DNA from: Hydractinia symbiolongicarpus
Lineage: Eukaryota; Cnidaria; Hydrozoa; Anthoathecata; Hydractiniidae
Assembly (NCBI RefSeq): GCF_029227915.1
Contig: NC_079882.1
Coordinates: 16,692,501-16,756,500 of the forward strand
DNA length: 64,000 bases
Reading direction: 5' to 3'
The position numbers and the translations under genes were made by a program. Of this stretch, positions 51,278 to 64,000 are shown one piece after another (position 1 is the stretch's first letter; every line of letters starts with the position of its first letter). The notes under the pieces are model-generated. The model was not told the DNA's origin and did not search any database. It was given only the letters and a program-made list of their open reading frames with translations.

Positions 51278-52147
51278 CACGTGATTTCACCGGTCTGCGC
51301 AGGTTACCACTGGACTATTACTTCCAGTCTCAATGCGCTACAGCGTCACAAGTCATTTTCATTAGCGCCGTTGCCATACAACACTCTTAACTACCTGCAC
51401 AGTCCTGTAAAGGCTGTAATATGGCCTTTGGCAGTCTAATAAAGGTCACACACGTAAATCACGTGGTTTCACCAATCTGCGTAGGTTACCATTGGCCTAA
51501 TCCTTACAGTCTCAATGCGCTACAACGTGCCAAGTCGTTTTCATTGGCGAAGTTGCCTTAGAACACTCTTAACTACGTGCACAGTCCAATAAAGGCTGTA
51601 ATATGGCCTTTTGCAGTCTATTAAAGGCCTCACACGTAAGTCACGTGGTTTCACCTGTCTGCGCAGGTTACCATTGGCCTAGTCCTTACATTCTCAATGC
51701 GCTACAACGTCCCAAGTCGTTTTCATTGGCGCCGTTGCTTTACAACACTCATAACTACGTGCACAGTCCTATAAAGGCTGTAATATGGCCTTTTGCAGTC
51801 TAATAAAGGCTTCACACGTAAATCACGTGGTTTCACATGCCTGCGCAGGTTACCATTGGCCTAGTCCTTCCAGTCTCAATGCACTACAACGTTCCAAGTG
51901 GTTTTCCTTAGCGCCGTGGCTTTGGAACACTCCTAACTACCTGTACAGTCCTATAAAGGCTGTAATATGGCCTTTTGCAGTCTAATAAAGGCCTCACACG
52001 TAAATCACGTGGTTTCACCTGTCTGCGCAGGTCACCATTGACCTAGTCCTTCCAGTCTCAAGGTGCTACAACGTCTTAAGTCGTTTTCATTAGCGCCGTG
52101 CCTTAAGACACTCTTAACTACGTGCACAGTCCTATAAAAGCTGTAAT

Positions 52148-53700
52148 TTGGCCTTTTGCAGTCTAGTAAAGGCTTCATACGTAAATCACGAGGTTTCACC
52201 TGCCTGCGCAGGTTACCATTGGTCTAGTCCTTCCAATCTCCATGTGCTACAACGTCCCAAGTTGTTTTCATTAGCGCCATTGCTTTACCACACTCTTAAC
52301 TACGTGCACAGTCCTATAAAGGCTGTAATATGGCCTTTTGCAGTCTAATAAAAGCCTCACACGTAAATCACGTGGTTCCATCTGCCTGCGCAGGTTACCA
52401 TTGGACTATTCCTTCCAGTCTCATTGCACTACAACGTCCCAAGTCGTTTGCATTGGCGAAGTTGCCTTAGAACACTCTTAACTACGTGCACAGTCCTATA
52501 AAGGCTGTAATATGGCCTTTTGCAGTCTAATAAAGGCCTCACACGTAAATCACGTGGTTTCACCTGTCGGCGTAGGTTACCATTGGCCTAGTCCTTACAG
52601 TCTCAATGCGCTACAACGTCCCAAGTCGTTTTCATTAGCGCCGTTGCCTTAAGACACTCTTAACTACGTGCACAGTCCTATAAAGGCTGTAATATGGCCC
52701 TTTGCAGTCTAATGAAGGCCTCACACGTAAATCACGTTGTTCCATTTGCCTGTGCAGGTTTCCATTGGCCTAGTCCTTCCAGTCTCAATGTGCTACAACG
52801 TCTCAAGTCGTTTTCATTAACGCCGTTGCCTTAGGACACTCTTAACTACCTGCACAGTCCTATAAAGGCTGTAATTTGGCCTTTTGCAGTCTAGTAAAGG
52901 CTTCATATGTAAATCACTTGGTTTCACCTGCCTGCGCAGGTTACCATTGGTCTAGTCCTTTCAGTCTCAATGTGCTACAACGTCCCAAGTCGTTTTCATT
53001 GGCGAAGTTGCCTTAGAACACTCTCAACTACGTGCACAGTCCTATAAAGGCTGTAATATGGCCTTTTGCAGTCTGATAAAGGTCTCACACGTAAATCACG
53101 TGGTTTAACCTGTCTGCACAGGTTACCATTGGTCTAGTCCTTACAGTCTCAATGTGCTACAACGTCCCAAGTCGTTTTCATTAGTGCCGTTGCCTTACAA
53201 CACTCTTAACTACGTGCACAGTCCTATAAAGGCTGTAATTTGGCCTTTTGCAGTCTAGTAAAGGCTTCATACGTAAATCACGTGGTTTCACCTGCCTGCG
53301 CAGGTTACCATTGGACTATTCCTTCAAGTCTCAACGCACTACAACGTCCCAAGTCGTTTTCATTGGCGAAGTTGCCTTAGAACACTATTAACTACGTGCA
53401 CAGTCCTATAAAGGCTGTAATATGGCCTTTTGCAGTCTAATAAAGGCCTCACACGTAAATCACGTGGTTTCACCTGTCTGCGCAGGTTACCATTGGCCTA
53501 GTCCTCACAGTCTCAATGCGCTACAATATCCCAAGTCGTTTTCATTGGCGCCGTTGCTTTACAACACTCTTAACTACGTGCACAGTCCTATAAAGGCTGT
53601 ATAATGGCCCTTTGCAGTCTAATAAAGTCCTCACACGTAAATCACGTGGTTCCATCTGCCTGCGCAGGTTACCATTGGACTATTCCTTCCAGTCTCAATG
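52148..53700 (+). repeat. HOR copy related to 32155-34410 and 26205-27409
   Basis: Monomers with CCAATCTCCATGTGC, GTTTGCATTGGCG, CTGTCGGCGTAGG and TTAACCTGTCTGCACAGG appear in the same order as in the other two places. This is the third copy of the HOR that borders inversion junctions 1 and 2. It continues past the point (ATTGGACT) at which the copy ending at 34415 is broken. Confidence 0.75.
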
Positions 53701-55229
53701 CACTACAACGTTCCAAGTGGTTTTCCTTAGCGCCGTGGCTTTAGAACACTCTTAACTACCTGTACAGTCCTATAAAGGCTGTAATATGGCCTTTTGCAGT
53801 CTAATAAAGGCCTCACACGTAAATCACGTGGTTTCACCTGTCGGCGTAGGTTACCATTGGCCTAGTCCTTACAGTCTCAATGCGCTACAACGTCCCAAGT
53901 AGTTTTCATTAGCGCCGTTGCCTTAAGACACTCTTAACTACGTGCACAGTCCTATAAAGGCTGTAATATGGCCCTTTGCAGTCTAATAAAGGGCTCACAC
54001 GTTAATCACGTGGTTTCACCGGTTTGCGCAGGTCACCATTGACCTAGTCCTTCCAGACTCAATGCGCTACAACGTCCCAAGTCGTTCTCATTAGCGCCGT
54101 TGCCTTACAACACTCTTAACTACGTGCACAGTCCTATAAAGGCTGTAATTTGGTCTTTTGCAGTCTAATAAAGGCCTCACACGTAAATCACGTGGTTCCA
54201 TCTGCCTGTGCAGGTTACCATTGGACTAGTCGTTCCAGTCTCAATGCGCTACAACGTCCCAAGTCGTTTTCACTAGCGCTGTTGTCTTACAACACTCTTA
54301 ACTACGTGCACAGTCCTATAAAGGCTGTAATATGGCCTTTTGCAGTCTAATAAAGGCTTCACACGTAAATCACGTTGTTTCACCTGCCTGCCCAGGTTAC
54401 CATTGGCCTAGTCCTTCCAGTCTCAATGCGCTACAACGTCCCAAGTCGTTTTCATTATTGCTGTTGCCTTACAACACTCCTAAATACGTGCACAGTCCTA
54501 TAAAGGCTGTAATATGGCCTTTTGCAGTCTAATAAAGGCCTCACACGTAAATCGCGCGGTTCCATTTGTCTGTGCAGGTTACCATTGGACTATTACTTCC
54601 AGTCTCAATGCGCTACAGCGTCCCAAGTCATTTTCATTAGCGCCGTTGCCATACAACACTCTTAACTACGTGCACAGTCCTATAAAGGCTGTAATATGGC
54701 CTTTTGCAGTCTAATAAAGGCTTCACACGTAAATCACGTTGTTTCACCTGCCTGCGCAGGTTACCATTGGCTTAGTCCTTCCAGTCTTAATGTGCTACAA
54801 CGTCCCAAGTCGTTTTCATTAGCGCCGTTGCTTTACAACACTCTTAACTACGTTCACAATCCTATAAAGGCTGTAATATGGCCTTTTGCAGTCTAATAAA
54901 GGTCACACACGTAAATCACGTGGTTTTACCAATCTGCGTAGGTTACCATTGGCCTAGTCCTTCCAGTCTCAATGCACTACAACGTTTCAAGTGGTTTTCC
55001 TTAGCGCCGTGGCCTTAGAACACTCTTAACTACCTGCACAGTCCTGTAAAGGCTGTAATATGGCCTTTTGAAGTCTAATAGAGGCCTCACACGTAAATCA
55101 CGTGGTTCCATCTGCCTGTGCAGGTTACCATTGGACTAGTCGTTCCAGTCTCAATGCGCTACAACCTCCCAAGTCGTTTTCATTAGCGCTGTTGCTTTAC
55201 AACACTCTTAACTACGTGCACAGTCCTGT

Positions 55230-58200
55230 AAAGGCTGTAATATGGCCTTTTGCAGTCTAATAAAGGCCTCACACGGAAATCAAATGGTTTCACTGGTCTG
55301 TGCAGGTTACCATTCGACTATTCCTTCCAGTCTAAATGCGCTACAGCGTCCCAAGTCATTTTCATTAGCGCCGTTGCCATACAACACTCTTAACTACGTG
55401 CACAGTCCTATAAAGGCTGTAATATGGCCTTTTGCAGTCTAAAAAGGCCTCACACGTAAATCACGTGGTTCCATCTGCCTGTGCAGGTTACCATTGGACT
55501 AGTCGTTCCAGTCTCAATGCGCTACAACGTCCCAAGTCGTTTTCACTAGCGCCGTTGCCATACAACACTCTTAACTACGTGCACAGTCCGATAAAGGCTG
55601 TAATATGGCCTTTTGCAGTCTAATAAAGGCCTCACACGTAAATCGCGTGGTTCCATTTGTCTGTGCAGGTTACCATTGGACTATTACTTCCAGTCTCAAT
55701 GCGCTACAGCGTCCCAAGTCATTTTCATTAGCGCCGTTGCCATACAACACTCTTAACTACGTGCACAGTCTTATAAAGGCTGTAATATGGCCTTTTGCAG
55801 TCTAATAAAGGCTTCACACGTAAATCACGTTGTTTCACCTGCCTGCGCAGGTTACCATTGGCCTAGTCCTTCCAGTCTCAATGCGCTACAACGTCCCAAG
55901 TCGTTTTCATTATCGCTGTTGCCTTACAACACTCCTAAATACGTGCACAGTCCTATAAAGTCTGTAATATGGCCTTTTGCAGTCTAATAAAGGCCTCACA
56001 CGTAAATCGCGTGGTTCCATTTGTCTGTGCAGGTTACCATTGGACTATTACTTCCAGTCTCAATGCGCTACAGCGTCCCAAGTCATTTTCATTAGCGCCG
56101 TTGCCATACAACACTCTTAACTACGTGCACAGTCCTATAAAGGCTGTAATTTGGTCTTTTGCAGTCTGATAAAGGCCTCACACGTAAATCACGTGGTTCC
56201 ATCTGCCTGTGCAGGTTACCATTGGACTAGTCGTTCCAGTCTCAATGCGCTACAACGTCCCAAGTCGTTTTCATTAGCGCTGTTGCCTTACAACACTCTT
56301 AACTACGTGCACAGTCCCATAAAGGCTGTTATTTAGCCTTTTGCAGTCTAATAGAGGCCTCACACGTAAATCACGTGGTTCCATCTGCCTGTGCAGGTTA
56401 CCATTGGACTAGTCGATCCAGTCTCAATGCGCTACAACCTCCCAAGTCGTTTTCATTAGCGTTGTTGCTTTACAACACTCTTAACTACGTGCACAGTCCT
56501 GTAGAGGCTGTAATATGGCCTTCTGCAGTCTAATAAAGGCCTCACACGTAAATCAAATGGTTTCACCGGTCTGCGCAGGTTACCATTCGACTATTCCTTC
56601 CAGTCTAAATGCGCTACAACGTCTCAAGTTGTTTTCATTATCGCTGTTGCCTTACAACACTCCTAAATACGTGCACAGTCCTATAAAGGCTGTAATATGG
56701 CCTTTTGCAGTCTAATAAAGGCTTCACACGTACATCACGTGGTTTCACCGGTCTGCGCAGATTACCATTGGCGTAGTCCTTTCAGTCTCAATGCGCTACA
56801 ACGTCCCAAGTCGTTTTCATTAGCGAAGTTGCCTTAGAACACTCTTAACTTCGTCCACAGTCCTATAAAGGCTGTATTATGGCCTTTTGCAGTCTAATAA
56901 AGGCCTCACACGTAAATCACGTGGTTTCCTTTGCCTGTGCAGGTTTCCATTGGCCTAGTCCTTCCAGTCTCCATGTACTACAACGTCTCAAGTCGTTTTC
57001 ATTAGCGCCGTTGCCTTAAGACACTCTTAACTACGTGCACAGTCCTATAAAGGCTGTAATTTGGCCTTTTGCAGTCTAGTAAAGGCTTCATACGTAAATC
57101 ACGTGGTTTCACCTGCCTGTGCAGGTTACCATTGGTCTAGTCCTTTCAGTCCCAATGTGCTACAACGTCCCAAGTCGTTTTCATTAGCGCCGTTGCTTTA
57201 CAACACTCTTAACTACGTGTACAGTCCTATAAAGGCTGTAATATGGCCTTTTGCAGTCTAATAAAGTCCTCACACGTGAATCACGTGGTTCCATCTGCCT
57301 GCGCAGGTTACCGTTGGACTAGTCGTTCCAGTCTCAATGCGCTACAACCTCCCAAGTCGTTTTCATTAGCGCTGTTGCTTTACAACACTCTTAACTACGT
57401 GCACAGTCCTGTAAAGGCTGTAATATGGCCTTTTGCAGTCTAATAAAGGCCTCACACGGAAATCAAATGGTTTCACTGGTCTGTGCAGGTTACCATTCGA
57501 CTATTCCTTCCAGTCTAAATGCGCTACAGCGTCCCAAGTCATTTTCATTAGCGCCATTGCCATACAACACTCTTAACTACGTGCACAGTCCTATAAAGGC
57601 TGTAATATGGCCTTTTGCAGTCTAAAAAGGCCTCACACGTAAATCACGTGATTTCACCGGTCTGCGCAGGTTACCATTGGCCTAGTCCTTCCAGTCTCAA
57701 TGCGCTACAACGTCCCAGGTCATTTTCATTAGCGCCGTTGCCATACAACACTCTTAACTACGTGCACAGTCCGATAAAGGCTGTAATATGGCCTTTTGCA
57801 GTCTAATAAAGGCCTCACACGTAAATCGCGTGGTTCCATTTGTCTGTGCAGGTTACCATTGGACTATTACTTCCAGTCTCAATGCGCTACAGCGTCCCAA
57901 GTCATTTTCATTAGCGCCGTTGCCATACAACACTCTTAACTACGTGCACAGTCCTATAAAGGCTGTAATATGGCCTTTTGCAGTCTAATAAAGGCTTCAC
58001 ACGTAAATCACGTTGTTTCACCTGCCTGCGCAGGTTACCATTGGCCTAGTCCTTCCAGTCTCAATGCGCTACAACGTCCCAAGTCGTTTTCATTATCGCT
58101 GTTGCCTTACAACACTCCTAAATACGTGCACAGTCCTATAAAGTCTGTAATATGGCCTTTTGCAGTCTAATAAAGGCCTCACACGTAAATCGCGTGGTTC

Positions 58201-59060
58201 CATTTGTCTGTGCAGGTTACCATTGGACTATTACTTCCAGTCTCAATGCGCTACAGCGTCCCAAGTCATTTTCATTAGCGCCGTTGCCATACAACACTCT
58301 TAACTACGTGCACAGTCCTATAAAGGCTGTAATTTGGTCTTTTGCAGTCTGATAAAGGCCTCACACGTAAATCACGTGGTTCCATCTGCCTGTGCAGGTT
58401 ACCATTGGACTAGTCGTTCCAGTCACAATGCGCTACAACGTCCCAAGTCGTTTTCATTAGCGCTGTTGCCTTACAACACTCTTAACTACGTGCACAGTCC
58501 CATAAAGGCTGTTATTTAGCCTTTTGCAGTCTAATAGAGGCCTCACACGTAAATCACGTGGTTCCATCTGCCTGTGCAGGTTACCATTGGACTAGTCGAT
58601 CCAGTCTCAATGCGCTACAACCTCCCAAGTCGTTTTCATTAGCGTTGTTGCTTTACAACACTCTTAACTACGTGCACAGTCCTGTAGAGGCTGTAATATG
58701 GCCTTCTGCAGTCTAATAAAGGCCTCACACGTAAATCAAATGGTTTCACCGGTCTGCGCAGGTTACCATTCGACTATTCCTTCCAGTCTAAATGCGCTAC
58801 AACGTCTCAAGTTGTTTTCATTATCGCTGTTGCCTTACAACACTCCTAAATACGTGCACAGTCCTATAAAGGCTGTAATATGGCCTTTTGCAGTCTAATA
58901 AAGGCTTCACACGTACATCACGTGGTTTCACCGGTCTGCGCAGATTACCATTGGCGTAGTCCTTTCAGTCTCAATGCGCTACAACGTCCCAAGTCGTTTT
59001 CATTAGCGAAGTTGCCTTAGAACACTCTTAACTTCGTCCACAGTCCTATAAAGGCTGTAA
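55230..59060 (+). repeat. 2183-bp (12-monomer) tandem HOR duplication
   Basis: About 55230-56880 recurs at 57413-59060, offset 2183 bp. Shared rare features are CACACGGAAATC, TCTAAAAAGGCC, AAAGTCTGTAATATGG, GTCCCATAAAGG and GGCCTTCTGCAG. One monomer differs: 55432-55623 carries GGTTCCATCTGCC while 57615-57806 carries GATTTCACCGG, the type found at 28161. That pattern fits a local sequence exchange. Confidence 0.8.
55546..57321 (+). repeat. Long-range HOR copy, paired with 28275-30050
   Basis: Right-hand partner of the 27,271-bp-distant block. The right edge passes into GGACTAGTCGTTCC, whereas the left copy continues GGACTATTCC. Confidence 0.82.
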
Positions 59061-61137
59061 TATGGCCTTTTGCAGTCTAATAAAGTCCTCACACGTAAAT
59101 CACGTGGTTCCATCTGCCTGCGCAGGTTACCATTGGACTATTCCTTCCAGTCTCAATGCACTACAACGTTTCATGTGGTTTTCCTTAGCGCCGTGGCCTT
59201 AGAACACTCTTAACTACGTTCACAGTCCTATAAAGGCTGTAAATTGGCCTTTTGCAGTCTAATAAAGGCATCACACGTTAATGACGTTGTTTCACCGGTC
59301 TGCGCAGGTTACCATTGGACTATTCCTTCCAGTCTAAATGTGCTACAACGTCTCAAGTCGTTTTCATTATCGCTGTTGCCTTACAACACTCTTAAATATT
59401 TGCACAGTCCTATAAAGGCTGTATTATGGCCTTTTGCAGTCTAATAAAGGCCTCACACGTAAATCACGTGGTTTCATTTGCCTGTGCAGGTTTCCATTGG
59501 CCTAGTCCTTCCAGTCTCAATGTGCTACAACGTCTCAAGTCGTTTTCATTAGCGCCGTTGCCTTAAGACACTCTTAACTACGTGCACAGTCCTATAAAGG
59601 CTGTAATTTGGCCTTTTGCAGTCTAATAAAGGCCTCACACGTAAATCACGTGGTTCCATCTGCCTGTGCAGGTTACCATTGGACTAGTCGTTCCAGTCTC
59701 AATGCGCTACAACGTCCCAAGTCGTTTTCATTAGCGCTGTTGCCTTACAACACTCTTAACTACGTGCACAGTCCTATAAAGGCTGTTATTTGGCCTTTTG
59801 CAGTCTAATAGAGGCCTCACACGTAAATCACGTGGTTCCATCTGCCTGTGCAGGTTACCATTGGACTAGTCGTTCCAGTCTCAATGCGCTACAACCTCCC
59901 AAGTCGTTTTCATTAGCGCTGTTGCTTTACAACACTCTTAACTACGTGCACAGTCCTGTAAAGGCTGTAATATGGCCTTTTGCAGTCTAATAAAGGCCTC
60001 ACACGTAAATCAAATGGTTTCACCGGTCTGCGGAGATTACCATTGGCGTAGTCCTTTCAGTCTCAATGCGCTACAACGTCCCAAGTCGTTTTCATTAGCG
60101 AAGTTGCCTTAGAACACTCTTAACTTCGTCCACAGTCCTATAAAGGCTGTAATATGGCCTTTTGCAGTCTAATAAAGTCCTCACACGTAAATCACGTGGT
60201 TCCATCTGCCTGCGCAGGTTACCATTGGACTATTCCTTCCAGTCTCAATGCACTACAACGTTTCATGTGGTTTTCCTTAGCGCCGTGGCCTTAGAACACT
60301 CTTAACTACGTTCACAGTCCTATAAAGGCTGTAAATTGGCCTTTTGCAGTCTAATAAAGGCATCACACGTTAATGACGTTGTTTCACCGGTCTGCGCAGG
60401 TTACCATTGGACTATTCCTTCCAGTCTAAATGTGCTACAACGTCTCAAGTCGTTTTTATTATCGCTGTTGCCTTACAACACTCTTAAATATTTGCACAGT
60501 CCTATAAAGGCTGTATTATGGCCTTTTGCAGTCTAATAAAGGCCTCACACGTAAATCACGTGGTTTCATTTGCCTGTGCAGGTTTCCATTGGCCTAGTCC
60601 TTCCAGTCTCAATGTGCTACAACGTCTCAAGTCGTTTTCATTAGCGCCGTTGCCTTAAGACACTCTTAACTACGTGCACAGTCCTATAAAGGCTGTAATT
60701 TGGCCTTTTGCAGTCTAATAAAGGCCTCACACGTAAATCACGTGGTTCCATCTGCCTGTGCAGGTTACCATTGGACTAGTCGTTCCAGTCTCAATGCGCT
60801 ACAACGTCCCAAGTCGTTTTCATTAGCGCTGTTGCCTTACAACACTCTTAACTACGTGCACAGTCCTATAAAGGCTGTTATTTGGCCTTTTGCAGTCTAA
60901 TAGAGGCCTCACACGTAAATCACGTGGTTCCATCTGCCTGTGCAGGTTACCATTGGACTAGTCGTTCCAGTCTCAATGCGCTACAACCTCCCAAGTCGTT
61001 TTCATTAGCGCTGTTGCTTTACAACACTCTTAACTACGTGCACAGTCCTGTAAAGGCTGTAATATGGCCTTTTGCAGTCTAATAAAGGCCTCACACGTAA
61101 ATCAAATGGTTTCACCGGTCTGCGCAGATTACCATTA
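58925..61137 (+). repeat. 1092-bp (6-monomer) tandem duplication
   Basis: About 58925-60045 and 60017-61137 match at a 1092-bp offset. Markers are AAATTGGCC, AAGGCATCACACG, TTTCATGTGG and CTAATAGAGGCC. The two copies meet in a chimeric monomer near 60000-60050. Confidence 0.82.
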
Positions 61138-64000
61138 GACTATTACTCCAATCTAAATGCGCTACAACGTATCAAGTTGTTTTCATTATCGCTGTTGCCT
61201 TACAACACTCTTAAATACGTGCACAGTCCTATAAAGGCTGTAATATGGCCTTTTGCAGTCTAATAAAGGCTTCACACGTAAATCACGTGGTTTCACCGGT
61301 CTGCGCAGGTTACCATTGGCGTAGTCCTTTCAGTGTCAATGCGCTACAACGTCCCAAGTCGATTTCATTAGCGAAGTTGCCTTAGAACACTCTTAACTTC
61401 GTCCACAGTCCTATAAAGGCTGTATTGTGGCTTTTTGCAGTCTAATAAAGGCCTCACACGTAAATCACGTCGTTTCATTTGCCTGTGCAGGTTTCCATTG
61501 GCCTAGTCCTTCCAGTCTCAATGTGCTACAACGTCTCAAGTCGTTTTCATTAGCGCCGTTGCCTTAAGACACTCTTAACTACGTGCACAGTCCTATAAAG
61601 GCTGTAATTTGGCCTTTTGCAGTCTAGTAAAGGCTTCATACGTAAATCACGTGGTTTCACCTGCCTGCGCAGGTTACCATTGGTCTAGTCCTTTCAGTCT
61701 CAATGTGCTACAACGTCCCAAGTCGTTTTCATTAGCGCCGTTGCTTTACAACACTCTTAACTACGTGCACAGTCCTATAATGGCTGTAATATGGCCTTTT
61801 GCAGTCTAATAAAGTCCTCACACGTAAATCACGTGGTTCCATCTGCCTGCGCAGGTTACCATTGGACTATTCCTTCCAGTCTCAATGCACTACAACGTTT
61901 CATGTGGTTTTCCTTAGCGCCGTGGCCTTAGAACACTCTTAACTACGTTCACAGTCCTATAAAGGCTGTAATTTGGTCTTTTGCAGTCTAATAAAGGCCT
62001 CACACGTTAATGACGTTGTTTCACCGGTCTGCGCAGGTTACCATTGGACTATTCCTTCCAGTCTAAATGTGCTACAACGTCTCAAGTCGTTTTTATTATC
62101 GCTGTTGCCTTACAACACTCTTAAATATTTGCACAGTCCTATAAAGGCTGTAATATGGCCTTTTGCAGTCTAATAAAGGCCTCACACGTAAATCACGTGG
62201 TTTCACCGGTCTGCGCAGGTTACCATTGGCCTAGTCCTTCCAGTCTCAATGCGCTACAACGTCCCAAGTCGTTTTCATTAGCGAAATTGCCTTAGAACAC
62301 TCTTAACTACGTCCTAGTCCTATAAAGGCTGTATTATGGCCTTTTGCAGTCTAATAAAGGCTTCACACGTATATCACGTTGTTCCATTTGCCTGTGCAGG
62401 TTTCCATTGGCCTAGTCCTTCCAGTCTCAATGTGCTACAACGTCTCAAGTCGTTTTCATTAGCGCCGTTGCCTTAAGACACTCTTAACTACGTGCACAGT
62501 CCTATAAAGGCTGTAGTATTGCCCTTTGCAGTCTAATAAAGGCCTCACACGTTAATCACGTGGTTTCACCGGTCTGCGCAGGTCACCATTGGCCTAGTCC
62601 TTCCAGTCTCAATGCGCTACAACGTCCCAAGTCGTTTTCATTAGCGCCGTTGCCTTACAACACTCTTAACTACGTGCACAGTCCTATAAAGGCTGTAATT
62701 TGGCCTTTTGCAGTCTAGTAAAGGCTTCATACATAGATCACGTGGTTTCACCTGTCTGCGCAGGTCACCGTTGACCTAGTCCTTCCAGTCTCAATGTGCT
62801 ACAACGTCTCAAGTCGTTTTCATTAGCGCCGTTGCCTTAAGACACTCTTAACTACCTGCACAGTCCTATAAAGGCTGTAGTATTGCCCTTTGCAGTCAAA
62901 CAAAGGCCTCACACGTTAATCACGTGGTTTCACCGATCTGCGCAGGTCACCAATGGCCTAGTCCTTCCAGTTTCAATGCGCTACAACGTCCCAAGTCGTT
63001 TTCATTAGCGCCGTTGCCTTGCAACACTCTTAACTACGTGCACAGTCCTATAAAGGCTATAATTTGGCCTTTTGCAGTCTAGTAAAGGCTTCATACGTAA
63101 ATCACGTAGTTTCACCGCAGGTTACCATTGGTCTAGTCCTTCCAGTCTCAATGTGCTACAACGTCTCAAGTCGCTTTCATTAGCGCCGTTGCCTTAAGAC
63201 ACTCTTAACTACGTTCACAGTCCTATAAAGGCTGTAATTTGGCCTTTTGCAGTCTAGTAAAGGCTTCATACGTAAATCACGTAGTTTCACCGCAGGTTAC
63301 CATTGGTCTAGTCCTTCCAGTCTCAATGTGCTACAACGTCCCAAGTCGTTTTCATTAGCGCCGTTGCTTTACAACACTCTTAACTACGTGCACAGTCCTA
63401 TAAAGGCTGTAATATGGCCTTTTGCAGTCTAATAAAGTCCTCACACGTAAATCACGTGGTTCCATCTGCCTGCACAGGTTACCATTGGACTATTCCTTCC
63501 AGTCTCAATGCACTACAACGTTTCATGTGGTTTTCCTTAGCGCCGTGGCCTTAGAACACTCTTAACTACGTTCACAGTCCTATAAAGGCTGTAATTTGGC
63601 CTTTTGCAGTCTAATAAAGGCCTCACACGTTAATGACGTTGTTTCACCGGTCTGCGCAGGTTACCATTGGACTATTCCTTCCAGTCTAAATGTGCTACAA
63701 CGTCTCAAGTCGTTTTTATTATCGCTGTTGCCTTACAACACTCTTAAATATTTGCACAGTCCTATAAAGGCTGTAATATGGCCTTTTGCAGTCTAATAAA
63801 GGCCTCACACGTAAATCACGTGGTTTCACCGGTCTGCGCAGGTTACCATTGGCCTAGTCCTTCCAGTCTCAATGCGCTACAACGTCCCAAGTCGTTTTCA
63901 TTAGCGAAATTGCCTTAGAACACTCTTAACTACGTCCTAGTCCTATAAAGGCTGTATTATGGCCTTTTGCAGTCTAATAAAGGCTTCACACGTATATCAC

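Larger units (their letters stand above)
36541..64000 (+). repeat. 182-bp satellite array, forward orientation (block C)
   Basis: About 151 monomers continue in forward orientation to the window edge, ending mid-monomer. This part has the richest HOR structure, annotated separately. It includes the 7-bp-deletion subtype CACCGCAGG and the read-through subtype CTTCACTACTTG. There is no non-satellite insertion and no stretch lacking the repeat. Confidence 0.97.

Noticed and set aside
1-64000. CRISPR array
   Set aside because: The whole 182-bp unit repeats and there are no short repeats with unique spacers.
1-64000. rRNA, tRNA or other structured RNA gene clusters
   Set aside because: The monomer shows no cloverleaf, no A/B box pair that I can support and no resemblance to rRNA.
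1-64000. CENP-B box within the monomer as evidence for centromere function
   Set aside because: I looked for TTCG-4-A-2-CGGG on both strands of the consensus and did not find it. Centromere identity stays undecided.
6261-64000. A second transposon or unique sequence hidden in the array
   Set aside because: I found none while reading through. All irregular places resolved to truncated, chimeric or inverted monomers.

Overview
This window is almost entirely one tandem satellite DNA. I see no protein-coding gene, rRNA, tRNA or CRISPR array. The repeat unit is about 182 bp and is present in roughly 345 divergent copies. The only non-satellite sequence is one 742-bp transposon copy at 5515-6256. 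I infer a eukaryotic, probably invertebrate, genome: a long near-nucleosome-length satellite with higher-order repeat (HOR) structure, carrying a short non-autonomous DNA transposon with TTAA target duplications. I cannot name the species or a known satellite family, and centromeric or heterochromatic location is only a possibility.

I define the monomer's forward strand as the one that begins with (A/T)TGGCCTTTTGCAG and ends with CCTATAAAGGCTGTAAT. Layout: 1-5510 is reverse orientation. 5515-6256 is a piggyBac-type MITE inserted at TTAA. 6261-26170 is reverse again, continuing the same array. 26171-34415 is forward. 34416-36540 is a 2.1-kb block in reverse. 36541-64000 is forward to the window edge. 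The three orientation switches are base-resolved and show microhomology, small deletions or a locally templated filler, so they look like real rearrangement joints. Assembly error is the main alternative.

Within each orientation the monomers form nested HOR units and recent tandem duplications. Periods include 546, 728, 1084, 1092, about 1258, 1272, 1818, 2002, 2183 and 2722 bp, mostly n x 182 minus a few bases. A 1.78-kb block also recurs 27,271 bp away. Private variants let individual duplications, a chimeric monomer and swapped monomers be traced.

Each monomer has an ORF-like stretch of about 66 codons. It is longer than the 182-bp unit, overlaps the next copy and ends at the same site in another frame. 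Many copies start at TTG rather than ATG. I treat these as repeat artefacts. The monomer does keep promoter-like and palindromic motifs (TATAAAGG, AATAAA, CACGTG, CCTGCGCAGG) that could matter for transcription or protein binding, but this is unproven.
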